Of a stretch of 64,000 nt of DNA, positions 11,882 to 23,157 are shown in pieces. The stretch is from Chaetoceros tenuissimus (lineage: Eukaryota; Bacillariophyta; Thalassiosirophyceae; Chaetocerotales; Chaetocerotaceae), in assembly GCA_021927905.1 (NCBI GenBank), contig BLLK01000032.1:186001-250000 (forward strand). Reading direction: 5' to 3'. Positions within the stretch are counted from its first letter, which is position 1; each line of letters opens with the position of its first letter. The position numbers and the translations under genes were made by a program. The notes beneath the pieces are model-generated. The model was not told the origin of the DNA, did not search any database, and saw nothing but the letters and a program-made list of their open reading frames with translations.

Positions 11882-13165
11882 ATATAATATATTGCTTTCT
11901 GTGAATAAAATGTTGAATTTAGTGATGAAGTATTATGGTAATATGGATCTAATCTAATAAACCTACTCGTAATATAAATAAATATAGTAATGTCGTCTTT
12001 CAAGTCTATTGATGCCATATGAATATACATATCTACTAGTACAATAGCTAACATAGGAAGTGTCTCTCATCATCATTTATAAAACACAGTTTGGACTGCG
12101 GTGTCGTATCAATCTTGCCATCCTTTCTTTTATTTTGTGATGTGACATACATATTCAATCTTTACAAATCAATCAGAGAATGAAGTAAACAGGTTTCTCG
12201 CTTTCTCTACAAAGATGAGAACTCCAAAATGTTCCGGCAGAATTTGAAAGCACGACTCGACTGAGAATCATTTCCACATTAACTTGGGACTTTGACATCA
12301 GAATTTCATACGTTTTCTTCCTCTCTATGAAAATGCAAACAGGCCATTTCCAGTAAAATGAAAAATAATCATAGCATCATGAATATTTCAATTCAATCTC
12401 TCCAATTAGCGCATATAACATGTTAATATAATAATGTTTTAGTATCTAGTGATGGTTTGTGGAGATGTAATGATTGATTTGACTCAAAGCCAATCAAAGT
12501 CATACAACTTTTTTTACCTCCGATGATAGGCCTTTTCTGGAACACCATCGAATATTCTTGTTTTGCCATGGTGGCACTTTCAAAGGCAGTCGGTGGCACG
12601 AAGACAACCACTAATAATCGAGGAAGAATTGAAGCTGTGGTAGCAAGCGAAGAAAGGTATTCTTTTTTCTTTGTCGTCGGCACTGAATTACCATTGATTT
12701 CAGTATTCCATTGAATCAATTGTTTCTTGGAAACAAAAAATCTATTTGCTATTCAAAAATAGAGGAACTTTAGCTATAGATCTTCAATGCAAAAAGCCAA
12801 CAGGAATTAATTTTCAAAACCATTCTGAAGCCACTGCACAGAAAACCGGAGTCAACTTTTCCTTTTCATTTTCAAGATTCAATCTTTCCAAGCTCAATCA
12901 CTCGAACAAGGCCAACAAGAAATAGAGGCAATATAAAAAAACAACTAGGAACCAGACAAGACAAAGAAAGATATCAGGAAACAGAACGAGAAGAATGGCG
13001 AATCAGTAAGATTGATCAGAGGAAAACCGAGACAATTACACTGATATACTTACAGAATTCAAGTTAGTTCATCCAAAGAAATCATTTTGAAAAGAATCAA
13101 GTCAACTTATTGCAAACGAGAGCAACTTATAGAAAACTTATACGCAACATACAATATTCAATACA
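11882..13165. other. Intergenic spacer, no supported gene
   Basis: About 1.28 kb between two genes on the plus strand. Overlapping ORFs of 98 (minus) and 63 (plus) residues near 12423-12719 mirror each other and show no domain or conserved composition, so I do not call them. The stretch before 13166 is A-rich and probably carries the cyclin promoter and 5' UTR. Confidence 0.5.
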
Positions 13166-14474
13166 ATGGAAAGTACAGCACAACAAACGTCTGAAGGAAG
13201 GGCAGTAGTCGCAGTTTTAGCAGCAGTTCTCGAGCGCCTTGTCAACTCAAACACTCAAGTACCCAATGGAGAAAATATTACAAAGTTTCATGCTTTGAAA
13301 GCACCTGCAATTAGCATTCATCAATATCTTGAAAGAGTAAGTAATTCTGATGGAATAGTTTTTCAGGCTAAATTTCCTGACAAAAGAAGATTTTTGTCGC
13401 ACTTTTTTGAATTCTGACATTGCGAATTTTATGATCAATTCTGAGCCTCACACTTTTGATTTCCTTCTCTTTTCCCTTCTTCCTTTTAAGATACACAAAT
13501 ATGCATCATGTTCTACAGAGTGTTTTATACTCGCACTTATTTATATTGACAGACTTATTCAAAGGAATCATTTTCTTCTATCGGAGCTGAATGTGCATCG
13601 TGTCTGTATCACAGCAGTATTGTTAGCGGCCAAGTTTTTTGACGATGCATATTACAACAATGCATACTACGCAAAGGTTGGAGGAGTTTTGGTGTCTGAA
13701 ATGAATGGACTTGAAGTTGAATTTTTATTTCGAATCAACTTTAGTCTTCATGTCACTCCAGAGGAATTTATCAAGTATCAAGAAGAGCTGATTTCTCATG
13801 CTATTGGTGCTGGAATGGAGAGACCTCCAGAGGTCGCTATTCCGGATTGTATCCAGCCACCCGCACCACCTGTTGCAGTACAGCAGATCCATGTACCTGT
13901 ACCCAATATTTCTGGTCCAAATGTTTCGCACAATATTGATAGTAATGCAAAACATGCAGTAGCAGCGAATCCAACAACTTATCCTCAGCATCAAGAATAC
14001 CAGCAAAATACTTCAGTTGGGATGGATATGAATCCTTCGTCTTCGAATCAACCACAACACCACCAACAAGGTGGATGGGCCGCTGTAGCACAACATGCAG
14101 GAAATGTTACCGCAACAACTAATCAAAATCAAGCTGTTCAAGGAAACAATGTAAACAGGCATATAACGCCCTCTCCACCTCATGCTAATGCTGTTCATGA
14201 AACCATGCGGCATAACTCATTTTCCGCATCTTCAAGCACGAGGATACAAAACGATGTGCATCATAGACCGAGGCACAACTCCTATCCAGTTGATTCCTTC
14301 CCGATAGTCGATACACACTATGAAAGTGAACCAGTCCTACACCATTATGATTATTCACAAAGCTCAAATATGTGTAAACCTACGGATGTTCTCCCATGTA
14401 GTCACTATGGAAGGCAAGTTTCAGCTGATCACAGTCCGCATTTGGTAAGCACATCTACAGGTGTCTATCCGTAA
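13166..14474 (+). CDS. Cyclin, PHO80/P-U type
   Basis: Two exons, 13166-13336 and 13491-14474, joined by a 154-bp phase-0 GT-AG intron, giving about 384 residues. The cyclin box covers residues 15-155. The join reads YLER then [20 protein letters not shown], followed by [20 protein letters not shown] and the [20 protein letters not shown] block typical of PHO80-like cyclins, with [20 protein letters not shown] closing the box. The remaining 230 residues are low complexity, rich in Gln, His, Asn, Pro and Ser. Such cyclins activate Pho85/CDK5-like kinases and couple nutrient status to the cell cycle in other organisms; the partner kinase here is unknown. Diatoms have expanded this cyclin class. 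Confidence 0.88.
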
Positions 14475-14639
14475 TACTCCTGATCCTAGTGGAAACATTT
14501 ACATATAGAAGGGTTAGACCTTTCCACTAGATTACACACAACCAAAAATTTAGAAAAGAAAAATTTGTACATGTCACATTCATTAAATTAAATATTATTA
14601 CCATGCTCGTTCTTGGCTACTAACTACTTTATAGAGTAT

Positions 14640-15992
14640 TTACTTTGTGGTTGGAAAGTTATTGTAGATAACTGTCATGGCAGATGTTACGCCGGAAGCA
14701 CAGTGAAGGTACTCATTCATCTTCTTCCCTCTGTATTTCAGATGAAGGTCTATACCAGTATTGTTGCTAAACACGAGAACATCACAACAGCTCTTCAACA
14801 GTGCAATACATAAAGAAGCATATCGTCGACGAGCCTTTTCCACTTCGTGCTTGAGTCGATCTAGTTCAGCCTTAGTCTCATGATCTTCGTATGCAGAATT
14901 TTTACTATTCAGGGCCTGGACTGATTTCATATTATCTTGAAACTCAACCAAATTTTCCCATGTTTCCTTCAATAAACCGTTCCTATATCTACTCCATTCC
15001 ATATAATTCAAGTATAGACCACTGACTGATGCAAAGAAGTAGGAACGAGCTGCAAATATGGAAGCAGACTTTGCACGAGTCTTTTTGTTATCATGATGGT
15101 CCAAGAACCCACTACTATAAAGAAATGATACATTATCTGCAGCCCAGAAGCCAGCCAATCCCAGCAATTTGAATGTACTCGAAATAATTTTCCACATTGG
15201 TTGAAGATTCGATTCTCTTTTTTGATCTATAAAACTAGAGAGAGAAAGATATACAAATCTTCCCATGGATGACAGTTGCCGATATGGTCTTTTCGCAACT
15301 ACCGGTCCCTTTGATAATACCATAGTACTTGGTCCAAGGTTTGATGAAACTCTTCGAGGCAAATGTATCCTTGGCGCATGATCTTGTGATGTCGGTTTGC
15401 TTCTTACTCGTAGTTTGGAATCGGCATCGAATTTAGTATCTTCATGCCATCGCACTGTACTTTCCTGTCTTGGTGACTTTGCAGTATTTGAATCACTTTC
15501 ATAGCTCGAAATGGAAGAACATTCTTCTTCATGGTTGTCTTGATGTGGAAACAATACATTTCTCAAATGCCAGGAAATCCAATGTACTAAACCTATAGTA
15601 TTCAATTTCTCAAATTCAATAATGGATCGTCCAAACCTATATGCTTTTCTGGAGGAAGTCAAGGCTTTTTGTAGATTTGCAAACCTCATTGCTTTGGATA
15701 AGTACAAAGCAGTGAATTCCGCACCATATTTATTTGCCATAGATTTGTAATAGTGCACCAATAGCCGTGACGAATATTGGATAACTTTTGTAACTTTATC
15801 TCTACCATCAAGGGTTAGAACCATTGCTATCCATGATTTTAGAAATATAGGTGATGCTTTGGTTGCAAAAGATGTTTTCAAAGAATTGATTTCATGGAAC
15901 AAAGGTCCATCATTACTTGTCATCCACACTTGACCTTTCTCGTTATCTTTCCCACGAGAAGATGTTTTTTCTTCCTCTTTTTCTTTGTCCAT
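14640..15992 (-). CDS. PEX11: Peroxisomal membrane biogenesis protein PEX11
   Basis: Single exon, 450 residues, ATG at 15992. PEX11 drives peroxisome elongation and fission by inserting amphipathic helices in the peroxisomal membrane. The N-terminal family signature is present (LTLDGRDKVTKVIQYSSRLL, then AMRFANLQKALTSSRKAYRF). The middle has the expected hydrophobic stretch (FKLLGLAGFWAADNVSFLYS), and the C-terminus ends in a weakly hydrophobic helix (CASGVTSAMTVIYNN). The protein is nearly twice the usual 230-260 residues because of a Ser/Arg-rich insert at about 160-240 and an N-terminal extension. It is convergent with the cyclin gene, with about 165 bases between stops. Confidence 0.9.
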   Translation of the reverse strand: MDKEKEEEKTSSRGKDNEKGQVWMTSNDGPLFHEINSLKTSFATKASPIFLKSWIAMVLTLDGRDKVTKVIQYSSRLLVHYYKSMANKYGAEFTALYLSKAMRFANLQKALTSSRKAYRFGRSIIEFEKLNTIGLVHWISWHLRNVLFPHQDNHEEECSSISSYESDSNTAKSPRQESTVRWHEDTKFDADSKLRVRSKPTSQDHAPRIHLPRRVSSNLGPSTMVLSKGPVVAKRPYRQLSSMGRFVYLSLSSFIDQKRESNLQPMWKIISSTFKLLGLAGFWAADNVSFLYSSGFLDHHDNKKTRAKSASIFAARSYFFASVSGLYLNYMEWSRYRNGLLKETWENLVEFQDNMKSVQALNSKNSAYEDHETKAELDRLKHEVEKARRRYASLCIALLKSCCDVLVFSNNTGIDLHLKYRGKKMNEYLHCASGVTSAMTVIYNNFPTTK

Positions 15993-16536
15993 ATCGAATT
16001 CTTCTCAGAAATTTTTCCAGTGGCTTCTATTGTTCCTTCTGAAAAGTAAAAAGTAGACGAAATTTCTATTCTATGATATTGAACAAGTCGCGATATTCGG
16101 ACTTGGTTCTTTTCATTTGATTGTATTGTTGATTGTTGTCTTGAACTAGATGCTTTCCATCACTGACGCTACGCTCATCTTTCTAGGGTTCGCATACTCA
16201 TCGAAGAAAAGGAGAAGGAAAGAGAGAAACATACATTTTATACAAGACTCGATGGGTTTGCTTCATTCATCACTGCGCATTGGAACTGCCTCACTATTTG
16301 ATGGGATAGATCGGATTGATGGTGTGACACAGAGTTTAAATGTTGTCGTTACTTAAGACTCGACCTCTTTACTTGAGACTCGGCGCCCATTTTCCATTTT
16401 ACAAATCGAGTAGATGGAGTGGACAGAGTAGGTTCATCTCTCTATTTCACCATCACGACACACTTCTAAATCGTGTAGATTCCGCAGTGGGAACAAAATC
16501 ATAAAGCTTAGAAACCTTCGAGAAAGACAGAGAACT
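15993..16536. promoter_or_regulatory. Divergent promoter region
   Basis: About 540 bases between the starts of PEX11 (minus) and the TPR protein (plus). It must hold both promoters. A short direct pair, CTTAAGACTCG / CTTGAGACTCG, lies near 16350-16382. I see no gene. Confidence 0.45.
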
Positions 16537-18831
16537 ATGAGGACGAGATCTCGGGTACAAGCAGACTCGAACATACTTTCGAGTAAAGACATGAATATAA
16601 CCTCTACCAAAAGGAAATCAAAGAAAACAAAGTCCTTGATGGATAATATGGATGCATTCCGGATCAATCATATGAGTTGCCTACCTAACTCAATGCCTAG
16701 TATATGGTCTAGGAAAAAGAGAAATATGAAACGGCACATGCAGCAAGATACTGCTGTCGACCCTCTTACCGCCATCATTGAAGAGGCTAAAAATGCTACG
16801 TCAGATGTACCACGGTGTAAACTTGTACAATTCAATTTAGGCAAAAACGAAGCATTTGAAGCTGATCATTCAGGGGAAAGGGAAAGCCTAGAGTCGTTAC
16901 TCAAATATTCACGGACACGGAATCTCAAACCAAAGTCAATACTACGTACCATACCAATCGCCTCTAATGATGAAGATAATATTACAAAGTTTGTGCATCA
17001 GATAGTATTCAACAATGGAGACTTGCCCCAAAATTCGTACAATGAGGAGGTACAAGATATTGAAGTAACTTTACAAGATATGAATATTTCCATCTGTGAG
17101 CCGAATTCGTTAGTTTTATCAGCCGCACACAAACTCAATTCTTCATCATCGACCTTATCTACGTCATCATCATCTACAACGGATGATCATGACTTTGTCG
17201 ATAAGCAACATGACTTTCAACAAGATCCAAAGATACTAATGAAGATCAGGCAATCGTTTGAAAAGGGGGATGTACTATTTGATAAATTCAACTTTCCAAA
17301 GGCGGCTAAACATTATCTACATGCATTGAATGTTTTGAATGAAAATGCTTATCCTCATGACCATCCTCTTCGAAAGAGTGTAAGCAAGGCTATACATGAT
17401 AATCACCATGCTCATAAGAATGTAGAGCATTCTGCAAAAATAGTGAAAATAGGTCTTGCAGCAGAAGCAAGAGGGGAATATGTCAAAGCTATGAAAATGT
17501 ACACAATTGCATTTCGTATTCGCAAAGAATTATTAGGAAAGGAACATCCAAGTCTGCCTGTCTTGTTGAATTTATTAGGCGCCATTCAAATGAAGAAGAA
17601 TGATTATATCAATGCCATGCAGACATTTACGTTGGCTTTATGTGGTAATGATCTTATGTATATGGATTTAGGTTCCAAAGACAACATAAAATGTATTATT
17701 CGTCAAAGGAGGGCTAAAAGGATAAGTGCATCGACACTATCACTTAGTTTGAGAGAGATTGGTTCTATATACGAAAAGAATAAAAACTTGGAAAAGACTA
17801 TGCTCATGTACAAAGAAAGTTTAGACTGCATTCTTGAAAAAGATGCTTCGAGCAAGAGCTCCAAGTCCGAGGGCTACAAAAGCAGAATTAGTAAGGCCAA
17901 AAGTGAGGGTCTTCCTTCATCCTCTGAAAGATCAGGAGAAAATGCTCCTTCACTTGAAGAATCATTAGACGTTTGTATAGTTGATTCATGTGGTGAAATG
18001 GAGGTGTATCTACCGGAACGAGTCAGGACCCCAGGTGAAATAGATGGAAATTGTCTTAACCACTTGGCATTTTATTACGATTCTTTCTTTCAGACTGAGA
18101 ATTTCAACTGTAGGAAATTGAATCTTCATGCTGCTACAACGTTGCATAACATGGCTAATGTTCATATCAAAAGGAAGGAATATAAATTGGCACTATCGAG
18201 CTATCAAGCTTCTCTGCGCGGAATGAAAATAGTTCATGGTGACAAGCATCAACATGTGGCAGCAGTGCTGGGTAACATTGCTAACCTTTTGAAAGATATG
18301 AAGGAATATGATAAAGCCTACGATATATACATGCGGGTGTTGAAGATTGAATCTCTTCGCCTAGGTTACTCTCATCCAGCTGTCATGATCTCCATGCTTA
18401 ATGTAGCAATGATTGAAAAATGTCGTGATCGCGTTGAAGAATCAATCACATTGTACAAAGAGGTGATTCAAATCATTAATAAGAAGAAAAGTCGAGAAGG
18501 TACCGATGGTTTACTATCAGTATCCTACACCTTCCTTGGCGATGCTTTAGAAAAGAAAGGGGACTTTCTGTCTGCTATAGACGCATATCGCCAAGCACTA
18601 AAAATTCGATCTTCGCAACCTAATGGGCAATACAATGAAATTGCAAGGTATTTGCATCAGCTCGGAGAGCTTTATGCAAAAAGCGGCCAGTATCATAATG
18701 CCGACGATTACTTCTCAAGATCGCTAAAGATGTACAAGAAGGTTAAGAAAGATGACCAAGATTTCATTCAAAGAATTCACAGGCAAACAGCAGATAATAG
18801 ACTACATATATCGTCATATAGTACATTGTAG
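16537..18831 (+). CDS. Tetratricopeptide repeat protein, kinesin-light-chain-like
   Basis: Single exon, 764 residues, ATG at 16537. The first 230 residues are basic then Ser-rich and look disordered, including a Ser/Thr run (SSSSTLSTSSSSTTDD). From about residue 240 there are TPR-type helix pairs: GDVLFDKFNFPKAAKHYLHA, KAMKMYTIAFRIRKELLGKE, MANVHIKRKEYKLALSSYQA, NIANLLKDMKEYDKAYDIYM, GDALEKKGDFLSAIDAYRQA and LGELYAKSGQYHNADDYFSR. The 42-residue spacing and the HP-S/A motif between repeats (KEHPSLPVLLN, YSHPAVMISMLN) resemble kinesin light chain TPRs, which bind cargo. This family is greatly expanded in diatoms. No kinesin-binding heptad region is evident, so a general scaffold role is the safer statement. 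Confidence 0.88.
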   Translation: MRTRSRVQADSNILSSKDMNITSTKRKSKKTKSLMDNMDAFRINHMSCLPNSMPSIWSRKKRNMKRHMQQDTAVDPLTAIIEEAKNATSDVPRCKLVQFNLGKNEAFEADHSGERESLESLLKYSRTRNLKPKSILRTIPIASNDEDNITKFVHQIVFNNGDLPQNSYNEEVQDIEVTLQDMNISICEPNSLVLSAAHKLNSSSSTLSTSSSSTTDDHDFVDKQHDFQQDPKILMKIRQSFEKGDVLFDKFNFPKAAKHYLHALNVLNENAYPHDHPLRKSVSKAIHDNHHAHKNVEHSAKIVKIGLAAEARGEYVKAMKMYTIAFRIRKELLGKEHPSLPVLLNLLGAIQMKKNDYINAMQTFTLALCGNDLMYMDLGSKDNIKCIIRQRRAKRISASTLSLSLREIGSIYEKNKNLEKTMLMYKESLDCILEKDASSKSSKSEGYKSRISKAKSEGLPSSSERSGENAPSLEESLDVCIVDSCGEMEVYLPERVRTPGEIDGNCLNHLAFYYDSFFQTENFNCRKLNLHAATTLHNMANVHIKRKEYKLALSSYQASLRGMKIVHGDKHQHVAAVLGNIANLLKDMKEYDKAYDIYMRVLKIESLRLGYSHPAVMISMLNVAMIEKCRDRVEESITLYKEVIQIINKKKSREGTDGLLSVSYTFLGDALEKKGDFLSAIDAYRQALKIRSSQPNGQYNEIARYLHQLGELYAKSGQYHNADDYFSRSLKMYKKVKKDDQDFIQRIHRQTADNRLHISSYSTL

Positions 18832-18862
18832 TAAGTACACTGTTAATTTAATAAAAAGCCAG

Positions 18863-20683
18863 TTACAAGGTTCCTAGACAATTGAAAAATTCTTGGTACT
18901 CGGGCGTCCTCTTGAAGCGAGCAAAATTGTCCCTCACCATTAACCGGTATATCTCGTCAATTGCTTCATTGAAAATGTCAGGGTCAGGCTCAACATCTTT
19001 TCCCACCAGTGAATTTCGCATGGAACACGGGATGTTGATGGGTGAAGGTGAAGTTTCCTTGCAAAATGTTTCTATTATTTCTTGCGCATTTGCTTTCATC
19101 TTGCTTCCTTCATGGCTGCTGTAATCTCGACGAAACTCGGTCGCTGCTTTCCAAAATTTTATATTTTCTTCTGCCATTGTCTTCTTCATGTAGGAAGTGA
19201 ATGTCGAAAGACCAAGAGAGTGATTGAGGAAATGCTTCAACTCTGACTCTGATCTTAGAAGCCGCAACGTGAACTCGGTCAAGGAATTGTCATTTTTTCC
19301 GAAAATCTTTCGAAAACTATCCTTATCCACTGTTAACAAAATAGCATTGTCTTCCGAAGTGACTGTTGCTGTCCGTAGAGTAGGTTCGTCATCAACCAAT
19401 GCCATTTCTCCGAAATAGTTTCCTGCACCTAACGTGCCTAAATTGGTAATTTTTGGATCAACTTCGCCATTCTCGTCAACCTCCTGCTTCTCAATTTTTA
19501 CATTTCCAAACACGATAATGTAGAATCTATCTCCAACATCATTTTGCTTGAAAACAACTTCGCCAGCAGTAGTTTCCTTCACTTGAACATCATTAGTCAG
19601 CATTTTGAGGGATGAAGGTGGAATACCGATGAGAAACGGAATACTCAACGAGGAAAGGTTGGAAACCATTCTCTCCTTCATCACCATTTGCATGTCTTGT
19701 TTGATTTGCGGGCAAACTGCACAAAAATTCTCAAATGTCTTTCGTTCAACTGTTACGAAAAGGGACTTTCCAGTTGTTTTTACGGTGCTGGTTCTATTGA
19801 CGTTTACAAAAAGAGAAGTTTCACCAAAGTAATCTCCATTCTTTAAGCCAGCCACCGTGACGTTCTCATTATTTCTATCTACTTCATTACCCCACTCTAA
19901 AGACTGTTGTATTGATATCCAAGGTTGTTGTGGAGCAAGAACCTTTGCACTCCCACTCAAAATTATGTACAGTTTATCGCCCGGTGTGTTTTCTTCAAAG
20001 ACAACTTCGTCTGCTTCAAGGGACTCATATTTACACATTGCTGCGAGTACGACCAACTTGGATTGTTTTACATTTGCAAGAAATGGTATGTTGGATAGGT
20101 AAGTTTCGATATGGGAGCTAATGATGGCACTAAAAGGACAAGAAAGCTCAGGGTATTTATCTAGGAAAGCTTCCAATGCTTTTGCGTCATTGTACAAAAT
20201 TACTGAATCAGAACTAGCCTTTGTGCGAACTTGTTCCACGAAACTAGTCAACTTTTTCGTTTGAGGCGACAACTAGTAAAGTTGGAATGGAAAGAGGGTC
20301 AGAATTCAATTCAAGCTAGCGGCGTCAAATTGAAAGACAAAAGTTGTAATGGAAGAACATACCTGTTCTGTCGCCATATCTTGCTCTTTCGACAGACTGA
20401 CCAAATCTCCAGGGTGTTTCTTACATAAATAGCCCTTATTCTCAATCTTCATGGAAGGGTCAGCCATTGTAGCAGATAATTCCAAGGATCCTTTACCAAT
20501 GATGTAGATTGTATTTTCATCAAGTGAAATTTCATCACCTTCCTTGCAATGTTTCACAAAAGGAAAACATTTTCCAAATTCTTCCAATGTTTCATCGGTC
20601 AAATACAAATAAAATGGACTATTTTTTATGTAACCAAGTTTTTCTTGCTTCGAAATACGTTGTTTTGATGCGAGACCACCCAT
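18863..20683 (-). CDS. Cyclic-nucleotide-binding protein fused to an RGS domain
   Basis: Two exons, 20683-20363 and 20272-18863, with a 90-bp phase-0 GT-AG intron; about 576 residues. The N-terminal 100 residues look like a degenerate nucleotide-binding barrel (EGDEISLDENTIYIIGKGSL). Two fuller cNMP-binding domains follow at about 165-290 and 315-435. Their phosphate-binding cassettes keep the key Glu and Arg: FGETSLFVNVNRTSTV and FGEMALVDDEPTLRTATV. The C-terminal 120 residues match an RGS fold (SELKHFLNHSLGLSTFTSYM, EENIKFWKAATEFRRDY, DNFARFKRTPEYQEFF). cNMP domains sense cAMP/cGMP; RGS domains speed GTP hydrolysis by G-alpha. There is no kinase or channel domain, so it resembles a PKA regulatory subunit welded to a G-protein regulator. 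No PKA pseudo-substrate site was found. Confidence 0.87.
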
Positions 20684-21008
20684 TTGTTTCCGTTGCAGCT
20701 ATCCATTTGTCCAAAACAAAAATGTTCGTATCGCGTATTTCCTCTTTGATGTCAGTCTGTGTGTCAAGTGATTTTGGTACAGAAAGTACCTACTTTATTT
20801 CTGAGAAACCTGATGGAGAGCAGGAGAAAGCTGATGGAGGAGAGCATTGGCTCAGAATTTTGGACCAAACAAAACGCTAAATTAACTCATGTCAAAATTC
20901 AAACGAAAACCCATCTTGCTCTACTATTCTCTTTGTCATCATTCACCACCATTCAACTCTTCCATGGAAATTCATTAATTCCTATACTTCAACCTTACCT
21001 AAAAAGAG
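20684..21008. promoter_or_regulatory. Divergent promoter region
   Basis: About 325 bases between the starts of the cNMP/RGS gene (minus) and the RhaT-like transporter gene (plus). Short ORFs here are antisense extensions without support. No specific motif is defended. Confidence 0.4.
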
Positions 21009-22376
21009 ATGACAGAGGCAGGATCAATAGCTGCAGGATTGATACTCATCATTGCAGCTGGCGTTTTTAATGGATCGTGGAATGCTTCCTTTTCACCAAA
21101 AGCCAATCTAGCAGTCTGCAATAAAACCCTCAAAGGCAAAACTGAGCATGACCAGGATACTGTAGAGGAACCAATCAATGATTTGATGTACCATCATGCC
21201 TTTGCGTTGTTCCAAATATATGCTGCACTAATCAATATTCCCATTTGTATATTTTGGGCTGGGGGAATAAATCGTGTCAATGCTATTGTGGCTGAAGCAG
21301 CAAAAACTCCTTCATCCATTGTACTTATTGTATTATTCAGTCTATTGTGGGGTGTTGGCACACTTTTGTTTGGATTGGCGTGTAAAATAGCTGGTGTAGG
21401 TTTAGGCACAAATTTATCCATGGGTATCATTGCCATCATTGGAACTTTTCTGCCCTTGATTGTGGAAGATTCCTTGATTTCTGCAGCGGGTGGGGTGATT
21501 TGTATCGGTTTATTTATATGCTGCATAGGACTATGGCTCTCAACAAAAGCAATGTCGATGAAGGACGAGGACGAATGTAAATATGCAAAAAATGAAGCAG
21601 AGGAGGGAGAGAAAGACTTGGAAATTGTTGACGATAAAGTTCTAGACGAAGATGAGCAATCGAGTCCACTTGTGGAAAGTAAAAATTCTGAAGGAAAGTC
21701 CGAGAGTGGAGCAGCAAGTAATGATATCAGCTTGCGAACATCGACCTACATGCATTTGAGGAGATTCACAGCAAAGTTCAAAAAGTCACCGACGAGTATT
21801 GAACAAGAAAAGAAATATTCATCATTGCAAAAACTTCTCATATGTGTCGCAACTGGAGTTTGTGCTTCTCAATTACAATTTGCATTTGTGTTTGGACAGC
21901 GAATCACTGATTTGGCCTTGGGAGTTGATGAAGCGACTTCTTCTATTCCAGGTTCAACTCACAAAAGTGGAGGTGCAGCGATAATTTGGATGCTTGCTAT
22001 TTCGCTTGGAGCTCCCATCGCTATTGTGAATGGAATATATTCATCACCTGTCCCACTGTCATCAGCAATTCGAGCTCCTCCATCAAGACATTTGAAATTG
22101 ATCATGACAACTTCACTTCCTTGGATCTCCCACATTCATATTTATGGAGTTTGTACAACTACACTGCTTCCCGAGAAAGTAGCAGCATCCATTGCATGGC
22201 CAATGTTAATGATGATTACAACAGGACAGGCATTGTTACTTTCAGTATTTTTAGGGGAATGGAAGGTAGCATCAAAAGAAACAATAAGGACTCTTAAAAG
22301 AAGTATTGTTGTAACTCTGATTGGAATTGCAATTCTCATGGCATCGGTAGCTGTCCCAACTAAAAGTCCAGTTTAA
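21009..22376 (+). CDS. RhaT-like (drug/metabolite superfamily) membrane transporter
   Basis: Single exon, 455 residues, ATG at 21009 directly after an A-rich leader. It has about ten hydrophobic segments, starting with IAAGLILIIAAGVFNGSWNA. This start and the stretch LLWGVGTLLFGLACKIAGVG followed by LGTNLSMGIIAIIGTFLPLI resemble the bacterial L-rhamnose/H+ symporter (RhaT) family within the drug/metabolite transporter superfamily. A 90-residue acidic, Ser-rich hydrophilic loop splits the two halves (about 180-275), longer than in bacterial members. The substrate cannot be read from sequence; sugars are plausible. Membrane location is also unknown. Confidence 0.75.
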   Translation: MTEAGSIAAGLILIIAAGVFNGSWNASFSPKANLAVCNKTLKGKTEHDQDTVEEPINDLMYHHAFALFQIYAALINIPICIFWAGGINRVNAIVAEAAKTPSSIVLIVLFSLLWGVGTLLFGLACKIAGVGLGTNLSMGIIAIIGTFLPLIVEDSLISAAGGVICIGLFICCIGLWLSTKAMSMKDEDECKYAKNEAEEGEKDLEIVDDKVLDEDEQSSPLVESKNSEGKSESGAASNDISLRTSTYMHLRRFTAKFKKSPTSIEQEKKYSSLQKLLICVATGVCASQLQFAFVFGQRITDLALGVDEATSSIPGSTHKSGGAAIIWMLAISLGAPIAIVNGIYSSPVPLSSAIRAPPSRHLKLIMTTSLPWISHIHIYGVCTTTLLPEKVAASIAWPMLMMITTGQALLLSVFLGEWKVASKETIRTLKRSIVVTLIGIAILMASVAVPTKSPV

Positions 22377-23085
22377 TTAGGTGTAGCGATAATTTTTTTA
22401 GGAGAATGGAAGATATCATCGGAATAAACAATTATTATTTCCAGTATTTATTTTGATTTTTCTTCCCTCTAAATCGACCCCTCTCCTCTCTCTTCACCCT
22501 GATGGGGGAATCTTCTTCTTTTCTCCGAGCTTTTTCTTGAATTCTTCATTCCGGGATGATCCCTCTCTGTCTCTCCCTTTTCTCATTTCTATTCCTCCCC
22601 TGGGATCCTCTTCCCTTTTTCAATGAGGGAGAGGAATTAGAGATCTCATCATATCCTTAGGGGATCCATTTAAAACCCGTAGCAAGCTTCTCCTCTAGCG
22701 CCTCAATGGTAGCTTGTGCATCTTCTAGGTGCACTTCAATCTCCAAATTTTTCTGCGCAACATTTTTGCAAGTTTGGAAATAAAACTTGGATCTCTTCTG
22801 CTCTTCAGGTAGTTTCTTTCTCAACTGCTCTATGATTTTGTCTGGATGCTTCATGCATAATATTGGATTGAATGAAATGGAAGATATGATGATGGAGATG
22901 ATAGGGGATATCAAAGCCATCCCAGGGCTTCTTCTATGATAAAAGATCTAGTCATTATTTATTTGAAAAACGATTGGTTGAAAGAATAAAAATAGGATTA
23001 CAGTTAGGGTTGGGGTACACTACTATGGATAAATTACTCCACTCTGGAGAATATTCCTTGACCTATGAAGAAACAGACTGAGCTC
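22377..23085. other. Intergenic spacer with one uncertain small ORF
   Basis: About 710 bases between convergent genes. From 22450 to 22640 the sequence is pyrimidine-rich (CCCTCTC/CTTCTTC runs), unlike the surrounding A+T-rich DNA. A minus-strand ORF at 22657-22920 encodes 87 residues with a coiled-coil look (HLEDAQATIEALEEKLA). Without a family match it could be a small gene or a transposon remnant, so I leave it uncalled. Confidence 0.4.
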
Positions 23086-23124
23086 TTACATCTCTCCAAC
23101 AATTGGGATGGATCCTCCAAGCTG

Positions 23125-23157
<33 letters not shown>

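Noticed and set aside
12423-12719. Overlapping ORFs of 98 (minus) and 63 (plus) residues
   Set aside because: No domain, no clear leader, and the two frames mirror each other in A+T-rich spacer.
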